A DNA stretch of 41,215 bases from Coriobacteriia bacterium (GCA_014859305.1 JACUUM010000017.1:1-41215), one strand, 5' to 3'. Shown: positions 24,567 to 36,958, numbered from the stretch's first letter. Numbers and translations are program-made. The notes: generated from the sequence alone by a model not told the origin.

Positions 24567-25366
24567 GTCTCTCTCCCGTCGCAGAGGGCCGGCGCTCCGG
24601 CCGAGGACAAGGTCGCGTCGCAGATGGCGTCGACAAGGCGCCGCACGGCGCCGACGGCCTCCGACGCTGCGGGAAGCTCGACGGTGGGACGCCCCCCGAG
24701 GTCGAGTTCCGCGATGAGCTCGTCGGGCGGCACCACCCCGGTGACGGCCAGACCGGCGGCCGAAGCCTCGGCGAGCAGTGCCGGCGCGAGGGGCTCGCGC
24801 GCGCGGTTGACGACGAGCAGCTTGCGCCCCGCGCAGACGCGCAACTCGTCGGCGAGCCCGGCCAGCCTCGCCGCGATACGGATGCCCCTCACGCTCGGAT
24901 CGGAGACCAGCACGAGCGCGTCCACGTCCCGCGTCGTGCGGCGGCTCAGGTGCTCCATGCCGGCCTCGTTGTCGACCACGACCCACTCGTAGCTGTCGGC
25001 GAGCATGTCCAGATACCGCCGCACCAGCGTGTTCGCATAGCAGTAGCAGCCGGGCCCCTCGGGTCGTCCCATCGAGAGCACGTCGAAACGCGGGCCCTCG
25101 GCGAGGACCTGCTGGATGTGGTACTCCATCCACACATCCTTGGTCATCCCGGGCGGCAGGTCGTCCACGGAGCCCATCAGGTCCTCCGTGACCTCGCCCA
25201 CGGAGCGTTCCACGTCCACGCCGAGCGCCTCGTGCAGGTTGGCGTTGGGGTCCGCGTCGACCGCCAGGATCGACCCCGGACGCGTGGTCAGCTCGCGCAC
25301 CGCGAGCGCGGCCAGCGTCGTCTTCCCCGTACCGCCCTTGCCGGCGAACGCGATCGTGAAGCTCAT
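24563..25366 (-). CDS. CooC-type nickel-insertion ATPase (copy 2, acsV side)
   Basis: A 267-aa MinD-like ATPase. Walker A is GKGGTGKT (9-16), with a VDADPNANL block next to it, and a Cys107-Tyr-Cys109 pair matches the CxC metal site of CooC/AcsF. It starts with an ATG that overlaps the acsV stop (ATGA) and runs into folD the same way. Its place next to the CODH/ACS structural genes suggests it matures AcsA or AcsB. The paralogue at 12825-13601 shares the layout but is clearly diverged. Confidence 0.9.
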   Translation of the reverse strand: MSFTIAFAGKGGTGKTTLAALAVRELTTRPGSILAVDADPNANLHEALGVDVERSVGEVTEDLMGSVDDLPPGMTKDVWMEYHIQQVLAEGPRFDVLSMGRPEGPGCYCYANTLVRRYLDMLADSYEWVVVDNEAGMEHLSRRTTRDVDALVLVSDPSVRGIRIAARLAGLADELRVCAGRKLLVVNRAREPLAPALLAEASAAGLAVTGVVPPDELIAELDLGGRPTVELPAASEAVGAVRRLVDAICDATLSSAGAPALCDGRET

Positions 25367-27276
25367 CGGGCACCCCCGATCGACGCGCGGACCCCGGGCC
25401 GGGCGCATGACGGGAAGAGAGACGCGTCCGTGTGCGGCAGGAACAGACCCGAGACGTACTCGTCCATGAACGTCGCGCCGACGGAGAGCTCGACGTAGGT
25501 CATGGACCGCGCGATGCCCGACGCATCGGCGAGCGCGTCCATCGACATGGCGACCTCGCGCGCTCCGAGCAGCGAGCCGTTGCCGAGGTAGGAGAACCGC
25601 TCCTCGGGGAGGTCGGGCAGCAACCCGATGGCGACGGCCTGGTCGAGGTCGAGGTAGCGCCCGAACGACCCCGCGATGAACAGCCGCTGGATCGCGGAGA
25701 CGTCGATGCCCACGCTCCCGAGCAGCACGCGCACGCCTGCGAAGACGGCCGCCTTCGCGCGCAGCAGGTTCTCGATGTCGACCTCGGTGAGCACGATGTC
25801 GCGCGCCTCCTCGGTCTCCTCGGCGAAGGCCAGCACATACTCCCAGCCGTGCTCGCCCGGACGGATGCGCGAAACGCCCAGCTCGCGGTCGAACGCCCCC
25901 TTGCCGTCCACCGCGCCGCACCTGGACAGCTCCGCGAGGGTGTCGATCAGCCCGCTGCCGCAGACGCCCACCGGCGACGCCCCACCGACGGTGGCCAGCC
26001 TCGGTTCGAGCGTGTCGGGGTCGATCACCACGGATTCGATCGCGCCGTCGGTGGCGCGCATCCCGTGCAGCACCCCGCCGCCCTCGAAGGCCGGCCCCGC
26101 CGAGCACGAGCACGCCATCCGCCAGTCGCTGTCGCCCAGCACGATCTCGCCGTTCGTGCCGATGTCGATCAGCAGGGAGAGCTCGTCGCCGCGCGCCAGG
26201 CCGGAGGCCAGCGTTCCCGCCGTGATGTCGCCGCCGACGTAGCTGGCAGGGCATGGCAGCACGTACAGGCGGGCGCCCGGGCTTCCCGAGAGGCCCCACT
26301 CCGCGGCGGCCATCCACGGGAACGAGGACGCCGCCGGCACGTAGGGCTCCGTGCGGATGGTCGCGGGGTCGAGTCCGAGGAACAGGTGCGTCATGACCGT
26401 GTTCCCCGCGAGGTAGTACGCCACGACGTCACCGCCGGCGACGCCGGCGGCCTCCAGGGCGCGGGCAGTGGCCTCCTCGACGGAGTCGGTCGCCAGGACG
26501 CGGAGGCGCTCCAAGCCCCCGTCGCGCTCGGTGGCGATGATGCGCGAGATGACGTCGGCACCCATCACCGCCTGCCGGTTGTACTCGGACCCCCGCGCGA
26601 CCGGCAGGCCGCTCACGAGGTCGATCACCTCGCTCACCACCGTAGTCGTGCCGAGATCCACCGCGACCGCGTACTGGCGGCCGGCGAGCTCGCCCGCCTC
26701 CGCGCTCACGACCTCGCCTCCGCCGGCGCCGTCCTCCACGAGCAGCACGGTCGCGGACCAGTCCCCGTCCCGCAACGCCCGCGGTATCGACCGGACGGCC
26801 TCCAGAGACGATCCGATCCGCTCCAGCCCGCAGGCGCGCGCCACCTCGCGCAGCAGCCTCTCGCAGTCCGAAGCGGGGTCGTCGACGGTCGGGGGCGTCA
26901 CGCGTACGGCCACGCGGCGGACGGGCGGCCTCAAGGGGAACGGGGTCTCGAAGGCGCGGTCGGCGATCGCGGCGGCCGGGTGCGGCTCCCGCGCGGTCAT
27001 CCGCGACGCGGCCGGGACGCTGACGACGACGTCGCCGGTGACCTGTGCGGTGCACGCGAGGCGGAGGCCGGCGGCGGCCTCCTCGGGCGAGAGGCGCCCG
27101 TTCGTGCCTCCGTCCACCTCGCCCTGGAGGACGGCGACCTTGCACTTGCCGCACGTACCGGCACCTCCGCACGTGGAGATGACGTGCACGCCGGCGGTCA
27201 GGGCGGCCTCCAGGATGGTGGTCCCGCGGTCGACCTCCATGGCGCAGCCATCCTCTCGGAAGGTCACCTTCGGCAC
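25363..27276 (-). CDS. acsV: reductive activator of corrinoid proteins (AcsV/RACo-like)
   Basis: An ATP-dependent reactivase that reduces inactive Co(II) to Co(I) in the corrinoid iron-sulfur protein. It is 637 aa: an N-terminal plant-type 2Fe-2S ferredoxin domain (Cys36/42/45/75), a linker, then the large ASKHA-fold DUF4445 region with AVDLGTTTV and LIDIGTNGE phosphate motifs and a GSFGRYLDL segment near the end. The start is the GTG at 27276, six bases after AAGGAGG; an upstream GTG/ATG frame overlaps fhs. Its presence with acsC and acsD completes the corrinoid methyl-carrier system. Confidence 0.92.
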   Translation of the reverse strand: MPKVTFREDGCAMEVDRGTTILEAALTAGVHVISTCGGAGTCGKCKVAVLQGEVDGGTNGRLSPEEAAAGLRLACTAQVTGDVVVSVPAASRMTAREPHPAAAIADRAFETPFPLRPPVRRVAVRVTPPTVDDPASDCERLLREVARACGLERIGSSLEAVRSIPRALRDGDWSATVLLVEDGAGGGEVVSAEAGELAGRQYAVAVDLGTTTVVSEVIDLVSGLPVARGSEYNRQAVMGADVISRIIATERDGGLERLRVLATDSVEEATARALEAAGVAGGDVVAYYLAGNTVMTHLFLGLDPATIRTEPYVPAASSFPWMAAAEWGLSGSPGARLYVLPCPASYVGGDITAGTLASGLARGDELSLLIDIGTNGEIVLGDSDWRMACSCSAGPAFEGGGVLHGMRATDGAIESVVIDPDTLEPRLATVGGASPVGVCGSGLIDTLAELSRCGAVDGKGAFDRELGVSRIRPGEHGWEYVLAFAEETEEARDIVLTEVDIENLLRAKAAVFAGVRVLLGSVGIDVSAIQRLFIAGSFGRYLDLDQAVAIGLLPDLPEERFSYLGNGSLLGAREVAMSMDALADASGIARSMTYVELSVGATFMDEYVSGLFLPHTDASLFPSCARPGVRASIGGAR

Positions 27277-27310
27277 CAGTCGCCTCCTTCCCGAAGCCTC
27301 TCGTCGCTTC

Positions 27311-29005
27311 TCAGAACAGGCCGACGATGCGGCCGGCATCGTCGAGGTCGATGTGATTCCCCGCCGGCGTGCTCGGCAGCCCGGGCATGGTGCGCATGTC
27401 GCCGCAGAGCGGATAGAGGAAGCCCGCCCCAGCGCTGGCCCGGACGTCCCTGATCGGGAGCCGCCATCCTGTCGGCCGCCCCTTCACCGTGGGATCGTGG
27501 GAGAGCGACAGGTGGGTCTTGGCCATGCAGATGGGCAAGCGCGCCAGCCCCGCCTCGGTGTACTGCTCGAGCTTGCGCTTGGCGGCCGGTGCGTAGTCCA
27601 CCCCGTCGGCGCCGTAGATGCGCGTCGCGATGGCCTCGATCTTCTCCGTCAGCGGCACGTCGTCGCGATAGGTGAACCGGAACTGCTTGGGCATCTCGCA
27701 CGCCGCCACCACCGCCTCGGCGAGCTCCTCGCCTCCGGCTCCCCCCTTCGCGTGCATCCTGTGCGTCACGGCGAAGTCCGCTCCCGCCGCCATCGCCCGC
27801 TCGCGAACGAGCTCGTGCTCGCGCTCGGTGTCGGTCGGGAAGTGGTTCACGGCGACCACGACCGGCACGCCGAAGGACTTCATGTTCTCGACATGCTTCT
27901 CGAGGTTGCCGACGCCCTCGGCAAGGCTGTCGAGGTCCTCGGAGGTCAGCGCGGGGTCCAGCGGCTTGCCGGGGACGACGTTGAAGCGGCCCGAATGGGT
28001 CTTGAGCGCGCGCACCGTCGCGACCACGACGGCGCAGTCCGGCTTGAGCCCCGAGGCCCGGCACTTGATGTTGAAGAACTTCTCCGCCCCCATGTCCGCA
28101 CCGAACCCGGACTCGGTCACCACGTACTCGCCGAGCTTCAGGGCGATCCTGTCGGCGATGATGGAGTTGTTGCCCTGCGCGATGTTGGCGAACGGCCCCG
28201 CATGCACGAACACCGGCCCGCCCTCGAGGTTCTGCAGCAGGTTGGGCTTGACCGCGTCGCGCAGCAGGACGGCCATCGACCCCGCGCACTTCAGCTGCTC
28301 GGCGGTGACCGGCTCACCGTCGTACGTCAGCCCGACGATCACCCTCCCGCACCTTGCGCGGATGTCCGCGAGGTCGCAGGCCATGGCGAGGATCGCCATG
28401 ACCTCGCTGGCCACCGAGATGTCGAAGCCGGTCTCGCGCGGGACGCCGTCGGCCTTGCTGCCGAGGCCCACGACGATGTTGCGTAGTGCGCGGTCCGAGA
28501 TGTCCACGACGCGCCGCCAAGTCACTGAGTGCGGGTCCATGCCGAGCGGGTTACGGAAATGGAGGCTGTTGTCGATGTAGGCGGCGAGCAAGTTGTTCGC
28601 CATACTCACCGCGTGCACGTCACCGGTGAGATGCAGATTGAAGTCCTCCATGGGCAGCACCTGGGAGTAGCCGCCCCCCGCCGCGCCGCCCTTGATCCCG
28701 AACACGGGACCGAGGGAGGGCTGCCTGATGCAGGTGACGGCCCTCTTGCCGACGTGGCGCAGGGCCTGCCCGAGTCCGATCGTGGTGACCGTCTTGCCCT
28801 CACCCAACGGCGTCGGGGTGACGGCCGTCACGTCGACGTACCGCCCGTTCGGACGGTCCGCGAGCCTGCCGAGCAGGCTCAGGTCCACCTTGGCCTTGTA
28901 CCTGCCGTAGAGCTCGAGCTCTTCGTCCAGGATGCCGGCCTCGCCCGCCACCTCTTCGATGAGGCGCATGGTCGCTTCCTGGGCGATCTGCAGGTCTGAC
29001 TTCAT
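27311..29005 (-). CDS. fhs: formate--tetrahydrofolate ligase
   Basis: ATP-dependent activation of formate to 10-formyl-THF. It is 564 aa (family about 556-560). The P-loop TPLGEGKT lies at 65-72, and the blocks RQPSLGPVFGIKGGAAGGG and EDFNLHLTGD match those of Moorella Fhs. It is the first gene of the sixteen-gene unit, with a promoter-like sequence about 100 bases upstream. The ATG follows GGGGAGG. Confidence 0.98.
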   Translation of the reverse strand: MKSDLQIAQEATMRLIEEVAGEAGILDEELELYGRYKAKVDLSLLGRLADRPNGRYVDVTAVTPTPLGEGKTVTTIGLGQALRHVGKRAVTCIRQPSLGPVFGIKGGAAGGGYSQVLPMEDFNLHLTGDVHAVSMANNLLAAYIDNSLHFRNPLGMDPHSVTWRRVVDISDRALRNIVVGLGSKADGVPRETGFDISVASEVMAILAMACDLADIRARCGRVIVGLTYDGEPVTAEQLKCAGSMAVLLRDAVKPNLLQNLEGGPVFVHAGPFANIAQGNNSIIADRIALKLGEYVVTESGFGADMGAEKFFNIKCRASGLKPDCAVVVATVRALKTHSGRFNVVPGKPLDPALTSEDLDSLAEGVGNLEKHVENMKSFGVPVVVAVNHFPTDTEREHELVRERAMAAGADFAVTHRMHAKGGAGGEELAEAVVAACEMPKQFRFTYRDDVPLTEKIEAIATRIYGADGVDYAPAAKRKLEQYTEAGLARLPICMAKTHLSLSHDPTVKGRPTGWRLPIRDVRASAGAGFLYPLCGDMRTMPGLPSTPAGNHIDLDDAGRIVGLF

Positions 29006-29104
29006 TCCGTCCTCCCCTTCGTCGTGGCGGGGCCAAGCGGTGGGAGGGACGTCGGCATCGGGAACGATCCGTCGCCGCGGCCCGTCCCTACCTGCGTACG
29101 TCGG

Positions 29105-29133
29105 AAGATAGGCCCCCGGATGGTCGTTGCGAA
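29105..29133 (-). promoter_or_regulatory. predicted promoter of the Wood-Ljungdahl operon
   Basis: On the minus strand TTCGCA (29133-29128, 4/6) and TATCTT (29110-29105, 4/6) are exactly 17 bases apart, in the 244-bp gap between folC and fhs. The leader to the fhs ATG would be about 93 bases. No palindromic operator or riboswitch was recognised. Confidence 0.5.
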
Positions 29134-29249
29134 CGGCTGGCTTGCGTGCGGCCCCACAGCCTCGGCAAGCGGTCGGATTAGGGGTTTGAGTGGAGGGGGC
29201 GCCCTCGGACGCGAGTCCCGGCCGGGCGTGGACCGCAGCGGCGGCGTCC

Positions 29250-30563
29250 TCAGCACAGCAGCTGCCGGGCCGCTCCGGCGAGGTACAGGCTGCCGGCCAC
29301 GAGCACTCCCCGGCTGCCGGGCAGCGCGAGCGCCGCGTCCAGCGCGTCGGGGAGCGCGCCGCGGACCAGGGGCCGCCTGCCGGTGGCGTTCTCGACCGCC
29401 TCGGCGAGACGGCGCGGCTCCATCGCTCTCGCCGAGGGGGCGCGGGTGCACACGAAGCGGCGGACGGCCGGGGCGAGGGCAGCGGCGATCCCTTCGGCGT
29501 CCTTGTCGTCGCAGACGCCGAGGACCAGGTCGGGGGCGGCAGCTCCGAACGCCTCCTCGACCGCTCCGGCGAGCCGCGCTGCGGCCTGGGGGTTGTGCGC
29601 CCCGTCGAGCACCACGGGGACGGGGTCGCGGCAGGCGAGCTCGAAGCGGCCCGGGAACCGCACCCCCGCCAGCGCGCTGCGCACGGCTTCGGCCTCCAGG
29701 GCGCCGCCCGCGACGGCCTCGGCCGCAGCTACGGCGACGGCGGCGTTGGGCGCCTGGTACGAGGGCGCGTACACCTCGATCCCGCCGTAGTCCGCCCGCC
29801 CGGCGACGCGCAGCCGCGTGGGCTCACCCGGCGCGGCGGGCCTCTCGCGCACGTCGAAGCGCACCTCTCGGTATGCCTCCCCCGCGCCGCCGCCGCCGAC
29901 CGGCAGCACGAGCGTCGCCGGGGCGCCCATCAGGCGCGCGCGTTCGAGGACCACGCCCAGCGCGTCACCGCAACCCGGGCCGACGACAGCGGCGGACGCG
30001 CGCTTTATCACGTGGGCCTTGTCCTCGGCGATGGCCGCAAGCGTGCCGCCGAGGCGTTCGGCGTGGTCGAGCCCCACGCCCGTCACCACACTCACAGCGG
30101 GAGCGACGACGCTGGTGGCGTCCCACCGCCCTCCCATCCCCACCTCCAGCACCGCCACGTGCACCCCCCGCTCGGCGAAGAGCAGCAGCGCCGCGGCCGT
30201 GAGCAGCTCGAACTCGGTCGTGCGGCGGCCGTCCTCGGCCGTCTCCCACACGCGCCGCATCGCGTCTGCGAACGCTCCGGGCTCCACGGGCCGGCCGTCG
30301 ATCGCGATGCGCTCCGTGTAGGACCGCAGGTGCGGGCTCGTGTAGGCGCCGGCCCGCAGGCCCTGGGCGCCGAGGAGCGCCGAGAGCATCCACGTCACGG
30401 AGGTCTTACCGTTCGTGCCTGTGACCTGGACGGACCGGAAGGCGTCCTGCGGGTCCCCCAGCCCCGCGGCCAGCGCGCGGATGCCGTCCAGGGAGGGGCG
30501 GATGCCGAACTTGAGCGCCGAGGACAGCGCCGCCAGGGCGTCGGCGTAGGACCATGCGGGCAT
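29250..30563 (-). CDS. folC: folylpolyglutamate/dihydrofolate synthase
   Basis: Mur-ligase-family enzyme adding glutamate to dihydropteroate and/or folates, 437 aa. The P-loop VTGTNGKTS, EVGMGGRWDATSV, GLDHAERLG and LDGAHNP motifs are intact. The ATG at 30563 lies 17 bp after the valS stop; an open frame upstream overlaps valS and is rejected. It supports a folate-dependent carbon pathway, although valS-folC pairs occur in many bacteria regardless of metabolism. Confidence 0.95.
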   Translation of the reverse strand: MPAWSYADALAALSSALKFGIRPSLDGIRALAAGLGDPQDAFRSVQVTGTNGKTSVTWMLSALLGAQGLRAGAYTSPHLRSYTERIAIDGRPVEPGAFADAMRRVWETAEDGRRTTEFELLTAAALLLFAERGVHVAVLEVGMGGRWDATSVVAPAVSVVTGVGLDHAERLGGTLAAIAEDKAHVIKRASAAVVGPGCGDALGVVLERARLMGAPATLVLPVGGGGAGEAYREVRFDVRERPAAPGEPTRLRVAGRADYGGIEVYAPSYQAPNAAVAVAAAEAVAGGALEAEAVRSALAGVRFPGRFELACRDPVPVVLDGAHNPQAAARLAGAVEEAFGAAAPDLVLGVCDDKDAEGIAAALAPAVRRFVCTRAPSARAMEPRRLAEAVENATGRRPLVRGALPDALDAALALPGSRGVLVAGSLYLAGAARQLLC

Positions 30564-30580
30564 GAAGGGCTCCGCCGCGC

Positions 30581-33304
30581 CTACTCGAGGGCCTCGAGCT
30601 GCTCGCGCAGGAGGCGCTCCTCGGCGGCGAGCCTCGCCTCCTCGGCGCGCACCTTCTCGACGACCTCGGCGGGGGCGCCGGAGGCGAACCGCTCGTTGTC
30701 GAGCTTGGCCTTCCGCGCGGCTCGTTCCGTGCCGACGCGGGCGAGCTCGCGCGAGACGCGCGCCCTCTCGCGGTCGAAGTCGACGAGACCCTCCAGCGGC
30801 ACGAAGACCTCCATGCCCCCCGCCACGCCGGCGGCGGCATGGCGCGGGCGCTCGGCGTCCGGGTCGACCGTCGACTCGCTGACTCCCGCGAGCTCGCCGA
30901 GGTACCGCGCCTCGGTGCGCACGAGCATCGCGTGCGCACCGCCGCCCTTCACGACCAGCCGCACCCCGGTCCTGGCCGGTACCCCGTAGCGCGCGCGCAC
31001 GGCACGCACCTCGGTGATGAGCTCCTGGAGCACCCGCATCGACGCCTCGGCGCTCTCGTCGCGGAGGCGCTCGAGCCCCGCCGGCCACGCCGCGACCATC
31101 AGTGAGGGCTCGCCGGCGTGCGCCTGGACCGGCGCCCGGTCCGCGTCGGTCAGCGGCAGGCGCCGCCAGATCTCCTCGGTGACGTATGGCATGAACGGGT
31201 GCAGGAGCCGCAGCGCCCGGTCGAGCACGAACACCAGGTTGCGCTGGGCGGAGCGGCGTGCCTCCCGCTGCTCCTCGGTGGCCTCGGGCGCCGCCCCCGC
31301 GGCGAGCCTGCCCTTGGCGAGCTCGATGTACCAGTCGCAGTACTCGCTCCAGAAGAAGCCGTACAGCTCTCGCGCGGCCTCCCCGAAGTCGTACGCCTCG
31401 ACGCCGGCCTCTCGCGCGGCGTCGACGTCCAGCGCCCGATCGACGACGCCGGCGACCTCCGCGAGGCGCGAGAGGATCCAGCGGTCCGCCACCGTGGCGG
31501 TCTCGGGCTCCCCGGGCTCGTGGCCGTCCAGGTTCATCAGCACGAAGCGGCTGGCGTTCCATATCTTGTTCGCGAAGTTACGCGAGGACGCCAGCTTCTC
31601 CTCGGAGAAGCGCACATCCTGCGAGCCCGTGACCTGGAGCATCAGACCGAAGCGCATGCCGTCGGCGCCGTAGTGCTCCATCAGGTCCAGGGGGTCGATG
31701 CCGGTCCCCAGCGACTTGGACATCCGCTTGCCCTCGGCGTTGAAGACGGTGGGGTGGATGATGACGTCGCGGTAGGGCACGTCGCCGGCGAAGTGCATGC
31801 CGCTCATGATCATCCTCGCCACCCACAGGAACAGGATGTCGCGCGCGGTTGAGAGCACGGAGGTCGGGTAGAAGCAAGTCAGCTCGGGCGTCGCGGCGGG
31901 CCAGCCGAAGACGGCGAACGGCCAGAGTTGCGAGGAGAACCACGTGTCGAGCACGTCCTCGTCCTGGCGGACGGGCCCGCCGCAGTCCGGGCAGGCCTCC
32001 AGGTCCGTCATCGAGGCGACCGCCTTTCCCCCGCACGCCGCGCAGTAGAACACCGGGATCTGGTGACCCCACCACAGCTGGCGGCTGACGCACCAGTCAC
32101 GGATGTTCTCCATCCAGTCGAAGTAGACCTTCTCCCAGCGCTTCGGGTGGAACACCACGCGCCCGTCGCGCACCGCCTCGATCGCGGGAGCGGCCAGCGG
32201 CTTCATGTCCACGAACCACTGGTCCGACAGCCACGGCTCCACGATGGTATGGCAGCGGTAGCAGTGGCCCACCGCGTGAGGCCTGTCCTCGACCTCGGCC
32301 AGGAGGCCTTGCGCTTCCAGGTCGGCGACCACCCGGCCGCGCGCCTCGAAGCGGTCCAGCCCCGCGTAGGGGCCGCCGTTCTCGTTGACGGTGGCGTCGG
32401 GTGCGAGGACGTTGACCTTCTCGCAGCCGTGCCGCTCGGCGATCTCGAAGTCGTTGGGGTCGTGGGCGGGTGTGACCTTGACCGCCCCGGTGCCGAAGCA
32501 AGGGTCGACGTAGTCGTCGGCGACCACGGGGATGTCGCGGCCCAGCAGCGGCAGGACGACCGTGGCTCCGACCACGTCCCGGTAGCGTTCGTCCTCGGGG
32601 TGCACCGCCACGCACGTGTCGCCCAGCATGGTCTCGGGCCGTGTCGTCGCGACGACCAGGTGCGTGTACCCCCCGCGCGGCTCGGCGAGCGGGTAGCGGA
32701 TGTGCCACAGCGCACTGTCGACCTCGGCGTGCTCGACCTCGATGTCCGACAGCGCAGTGGCGCAGCGGGGACACCAGTTGATGATGCGCTCGCCGCGGTA
32801 GACCAGGCCTTCCTCGAACCAGTCGACGAACACCTTACGGACGGCGCGCCGGTAGCCGGGGTCCATCGTGAAGTGCTCGTCGTCGTAGTCGCAGGAACAG
32901 CCCATCGCCTTGAGCTGGCCGATGATCGTGGACCCATGCTCGCGGCGCCATTCCCAGCACATCTCGACGAACCGCTCGCGGCCCACGTCGTGGCGAGAGA
33001 GCCCCTGCAGCGCGAGCTTCTGCTCCACCTTGTTCTGGGTGGCGATCCCGGCGTGGTCGGTGCCGACCACCCAGCGGGTGGGGCGCCCCGTCATCCGCAT
33101 GCGGCGGACGACGACGTCCTGGATGGTGTTGTTGAGCGCATGCCCCATGTGCAGGGAGCCGGTCACGTTCGGCGGCGGGATGACGACGGTGAAGGGCTCG
33201 GCCCCCTCGGTCACCGGCTGGCGGAAGTACCCGCCGGACAGCCAGGACTCCAGCACCGGCCCCTCCACGGACTTCGGGTCGTACGCCTTGGGCATCTCAC
33301 TCAT
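30581..33304 (-). CDS. valS: valine--tRNA ligase
   Basis: Class I synthetase, 907 aa (family about 880-950). The HIGH-type motif is in [14 protein letters not shown] and KMSKS appears as [10 protein letters not shown]; the editing CP1 region, the anticodon-binding domain and a C-terminal coiled coil (about the last 70 residues, rich in Glu/Arg/Ala) follow in the expected order. Zinc-type CxxC pairs are visible in the middle (YCAACG, ACPDCG). The start is the ATG at 33304; an in-frame GTG eight codons upstream is possible. A -10-like TAGAAT lies 37 bases upstream, leaving no room for a T-box. Confidence 0.96.
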   Translation of the reverse strand: MSEMPKAYDPKSVEGPVLESWLSGGYFRQPVTEGAEPFTVVIPPPNVTGSLHMGHALNNTIQDVVVRRMRMTGRPTRWVVGTDHAGIATQNKVEQKLALQGLSRHDVGRERFVEMCWEWRREHGSTIIGQLKAMGCSCDYDDEHFTMDPGYRRAVRKVFVDWFEEGLVYRGERIINWCPRCATALSDIEVEHAEVDSALWHIRYPLAEPRGGYTHLVVATTRPETMLGDTCVAVHPEDERYRDVVGATVVLPLLGRDIPVVADDYVDPCFGTGAVKVTPAHDPNDFEIAERHGCEKVNVLAPDATVNENGGPYAGLDRFEARGRVVADLEAQGLLAEVEDRPHAVGHCYRCHTIVEPWLSDQWFVDMKPLAAPAIEAVRDGRVVFHPKRWEKVYFDWMENIRDWCVSRQLWWGHQIPVFYCAACGGKAVASMTDLEACPDCGGPVRQDEDVLDTWFSSQLWPFAVFGWPAATPELTCFYPTSVLSTARDILFLWVARMIMSGMHFAGDVPYRDVIIHPTVFNAEGKRMSKSLGTGIDPLDLMEHYGADGMRFGLMLQVTGSQDVRFSEEKLASSRNFANKIWNASRFVLMNLDGHEPGEPETATVADRWILSRLAEVAGVVDRALDVDAAREAGVEAYDFGEAARELYGFFWSEYCDWYIELAKGRLAAGAAPEATEEQREARRSAQRNLVFVLDRALRLLHPFMPYVTEEIWRRLPLTDADRAPVQAHAGEPSLMVAAWPAGLERLRDESAEASMRVLQELITEVRAVRARYGVPARTGVRLVVKGGGAHAMLVRTEARYLGELAGVSESTVDPDAERPRHAAAGVAGGMEVFVPLEGLVDFDRERARVSRELARVGTERAARKAKLDNERFASGAPAEVVEKVRAEEARLAAEERLLREQLEALE

Positions 33305-33340
33305 CGGTGTGCGCCGTCCCCTTCCCACGCGGTCATGAGG

Positions 33341-33346
33341 ATTCTA
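33341..33346 (-). promoter_or_regulatory. -10-like TAGAAT upstream of valS
   Basis: TAGAAT (5/6 of -10) on the minus strand, 37 bases before the valS ATG, preceded by an AT-richer stretch but no convincing -35. It lies in the gap after clpX, so valS-folC may have its own promoter. Confidence 0.4.
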
Positions 33347-33393
33347 TGTCAAAGCGTCCCGTACATGACTGTGGGCTCTCGGCAGGTGCGCCC

Positions 33394-33410
33394 GGCGGGC
33401 GCGGCCCGCC
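33394..33410 (-). terminator. GC hairpin between clpX and valS
   Basis: A 7-bp perfect stem (33394-33400 with 33404-33410) and a 3-base loop lie in the 227-bp gap after clpX. There is no U tract. It is a plausible end of the tig-clpP-clpX unit. Confidence 0.35.
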
Positions 33411-33531
33411 CCGTTCGCCGAGGAGGACGCGAAGCACAGGAGAGGGCGGCACGAGCGAAGGGGGACGCGGACCGGCGCCTCCGGCTGCGACCGTCGCCGG
33501 GAGGCGCTCCCGCCGTCCGGCCGGACGCGGG

Positions 33532-34794
<1,263 letters not shown>

Positions 34795-34800
34795 GTCCGA

Positions 34801-35418
34801 CTACCCCGTTCCGCTCTCCTTGGCGCGCTTCGTCACGACCTCGTCGACGAGGTTGTAGGACTGGGCCTCCTCGGCGGTCATGATGTAGTCGCGGTCCGTG
34901 TCCGTGTGGATCTTCTCGATCGGCTGCCCCGTGTGGTGCGCGAGGATCTCGTCCAGCCGGTGCCGCATCCGGATCATCTCCTTGGCACCGATCTCGATGT
35001 CGGCCACCTGCCCCTGCACCCCGCCGAGGGGCTGGTGGATGAGGATCCGGCTGTTGGGCAGAGCGTAACGCTTACCTTCGGCGCCCGCGGCGAGCAGCAC
35101 CGCCGACATGGATGCGCACTGGCCGATGCAGATGGTCGAGACGTGGCAGCGCACGTACTGCATCGTGTCGTAGATCGCCAGTCCCGCCGTCACCAGACCG
35201 CCCGGCGAGTTGATGTACAGGTTGACATCCTTGTCCGGGTCCTGGCTCTCGAGGTGGAGGAGTTGCGCGATCACGAGGTTGGCGATCTCGTCGCCGATCT
35301 CGTGCCCGAGGAAGATGACGCGCTCGTTCAGCAGGCGAGAGTAGATGTCGAAGCTGCGCTCGCCCCGGCTCGTCTGCTCGACGACGATCGGCACCAGGTT
35401 CCTGGCGTCGTGACCCAT
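34801..35418 (-). CDS. clpP: ATP-dependent Clp protease proteolytic subunit
   Basis: Serine peptidase forming the tetradecameric chamber, 205 aa. The catalytic triad is Ser103 (GQCASMSA), His128 (LIHQPLGG) and Asp177. The ATG at 35418 is behind GAGGAG and 4 bp after the tig stop; a longer open frame upstream overlaps tig and is rejected. Confidence 0.97.
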   Translation of the reverse strand: MGHDARNLVPIVVEQTSRGERSFDIYSRLLNERVIFLGHEIGDEIANLVIAQLLHLESQDPDKDVNLYINSPGGLVTAGLAIYDTMQYVRCHVSTICIGQCASMSAVLLAAGAEGKRYALPNSRILIHQPLGGVQGQVADIEIGAKEMIRMRHRLDEILAHHTGQPIEKIHTDTDRDYIMTAEEAQSYNLVDEVVTKRAKESGTG

Positions 35419-35422
35419 CAGG

Positions 35423-36880
35423 CTACTCCTCGCTGTCCTGCCCGGTCGCGGGCTCCGGGGCCTTCTCGGCGCGTTCGGCCGTGTCAGCCTTCTTCTTCCT
35501 CCTCGGAGTCTTCTTCCCCGAAGACGCCTTCGGAGCGTCCTCTCCACCGGCCGCCGGCGTCTCATTATCCCCATCCGGCCCCGGCTCTCTCTCGACCACG
35601 GTCACATTGTCGATGAGCCATTCGACGGCCTTGCGGTGCATCACCTGCTCCCGCACGACCGGAAGGACGCCGGCCGCCCGCCAGCGCTCTCTGAGCTCCT
35701 CCACGGGCCGGTCGCCGCCGCCCATCTCCGCGAGCGAAGCGTCGACGTCCTCGTCGGCGACCTCCATGCCCTTGGCGCGGAAGAGCGCTTCCAAGGCCAG
35801 CTCCTCGCGCACCGAGCGCTCCGCCTGCTCGGCGATGTCGCGCTCGATCTGCTCGGGATCGACGTCGGTGGCGTTCACGTAATCCTTCAGAGTTATCCCG
35901 CGCGCCTCGAGGCTGTTGAAGAAGTCCCGCGTCATCGCGTCCTTGGCCGAGTCGACCATCGCCTGGGGCACCTCGCCTTCGACCCGTTCGGCCAGCGCCC
36001 GCCGGGCTTCGCGCTCGATGGTCTGCATGTGCGCGAGCTCGCGGGACTCGCTGAGGCGCCGGCGCATGTCGTCGCGAAGCTCCTGGATCGTGTCGAAGCC
36101 GCCGACGTTGCCTGCGAACTCGTCGTCGGCCTCCGGCATGATCTTGGCCTTCACCTCGTGCACGGTGATGTCGAAGGCGGCCTTCCTGCCGACGAACTCC
36201 GGGTTCGAGGAGCTCTCGGGGATCACGAACTCGGCCTTCGAGGAATCGCCCGGACCGGCGCCGAGGACGGCGTCGTCGAACTCCTCGGGCATCAGGCCCC
36301 GGCCCATCTCGTAGAGGTACTTGTCGACGCTGTTGCCCTCGTAGCTCTCGCCGTCGACCAGACCCGTGAAGCTCAGGAGCACGAAGTCGTCCGGTCCCGC
36401 ACCCCTGTCGGTGACCGGCTCGAGCGTGGCGAACCGCTCGCGCATGATCTCGATCTGCCGCTCGACCTCGGCGTCGGTGACGGCCCTGGACGGGATCTCG
36501 ACGGAGACGGGCTCGTCCGAGCTGAGCGCGAGCTGCGGCCGGACCCGGACCTCCGCCACGTAGGTGTACGCCTCGCCCTCGCGCGGCAGCTCCAGCTCGC
36601 CGAGGTCGGGTTGCCCGACCGTGCGCAGGTCCTCGGCGTCGAGAGCAGCCGGGTAGGTCTCGTTCACGATCGCTTCCTGGGCCTCGGCCAGCACGTTGTC
36701 CCGGCCGACGTGCCCCTCGACGATCGGGCGTGGGGCCTTCCCGGCCCGGAAGCCCGAGATCCGCAGCTTGGAGGCCACCCGCTTGTACGTCGCGGCCACG
36801 GCGCGGTCGACTTCCTCGGGCGCGACCGTCACCGTGAGCCGGACGAGGCCGTCTTCGACGTTCTCGACCTTCGTCTCCAC
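35423..36880 (-). CDS. tig: trigger factor
   Basis: Ribosome-associated chaperone and peptidyl-prolyl isomerase, 485 aa. The N-terminal ribosome-binding domain has the GFRxGKxP signature ([10 protein letters not shown]), followed by an FKBP domain (about 160-245) and a helical C-terminal chaperone domain. The last ~45 residues are a low-complexity Lys/Glu/Ala/Pro tail not usually required for the fold. The start is a GTG with AGGAGGG five bases upstream. tig-clpP-clpX is a widely conserved order. Confidence 0.95.
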   Translation of the reverse strand: METKVENVEDGLVRLTVTVAPEEVDRAVAATYKRVASKLRISGFRAGKAPRPIVEGHVGRDNVLAEAQEAIVNETYPAALDAEDLRTVGQPDLGELELPREGEAYTYVAEVRVRPQLALSSDEPVSVEIPSRAVTDAEVERQIEIMRERFATLEPVTDRGAGPDDFVLLSFTGLVDGESYEGNSVDKYLYEMGRGLMPEEFDDAVLGAGPGDSSKAEFVIPESSSNPEFVGRKAAFDITVHEVKAKIMPEADDEFAGNVGGFDTIQELRDDMRRRLSESRELAHMQTIEREARRALAERVEGEVPQAMVDSAKDAMTRDFFNSLEARGITLKDYVNATDVDPEQIERDIAEQAERSVREELALEALFRAKGMEVADEDVDASLAEMGGGDRPVEELRERWRAAGVLPVVREQVMHRKAVEWLIDNVTVVEREPGPDGDNETPAAGGEDAPKASSGKKTPRRKKKADTAERAEKAPEPATGQDSEE

Positions 36881-36917
36881 GCTGTCCCTCCTGGTCCGTC
36901 GGCTCATCGACACGGCG

Positions 36918-36938
36918 GCCCGGCACCGGGGGCCGGGC
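36918..36938 (-). terminator. stem-loop between tRNA-Leu and tig
   Basis: A 7-bp perfect GC stem (36918-36924 with 36932-36938) and a 7-base loop, 21 bases after the tRNA-Leu CCA end. No U tract. It may partly separate tRNA transcription from tig or mark processing. Confidence 0.35.
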
Positions 36939-36958
36939 TGCTCGCGTCATGGGATCCC

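Noticed and set aside
33305-33531. T-box or a small gene upstream of valS
   Set aside because: The predicted promoter is within 40 bases of the start, and no conserved reading frame or T-box motif was seen.
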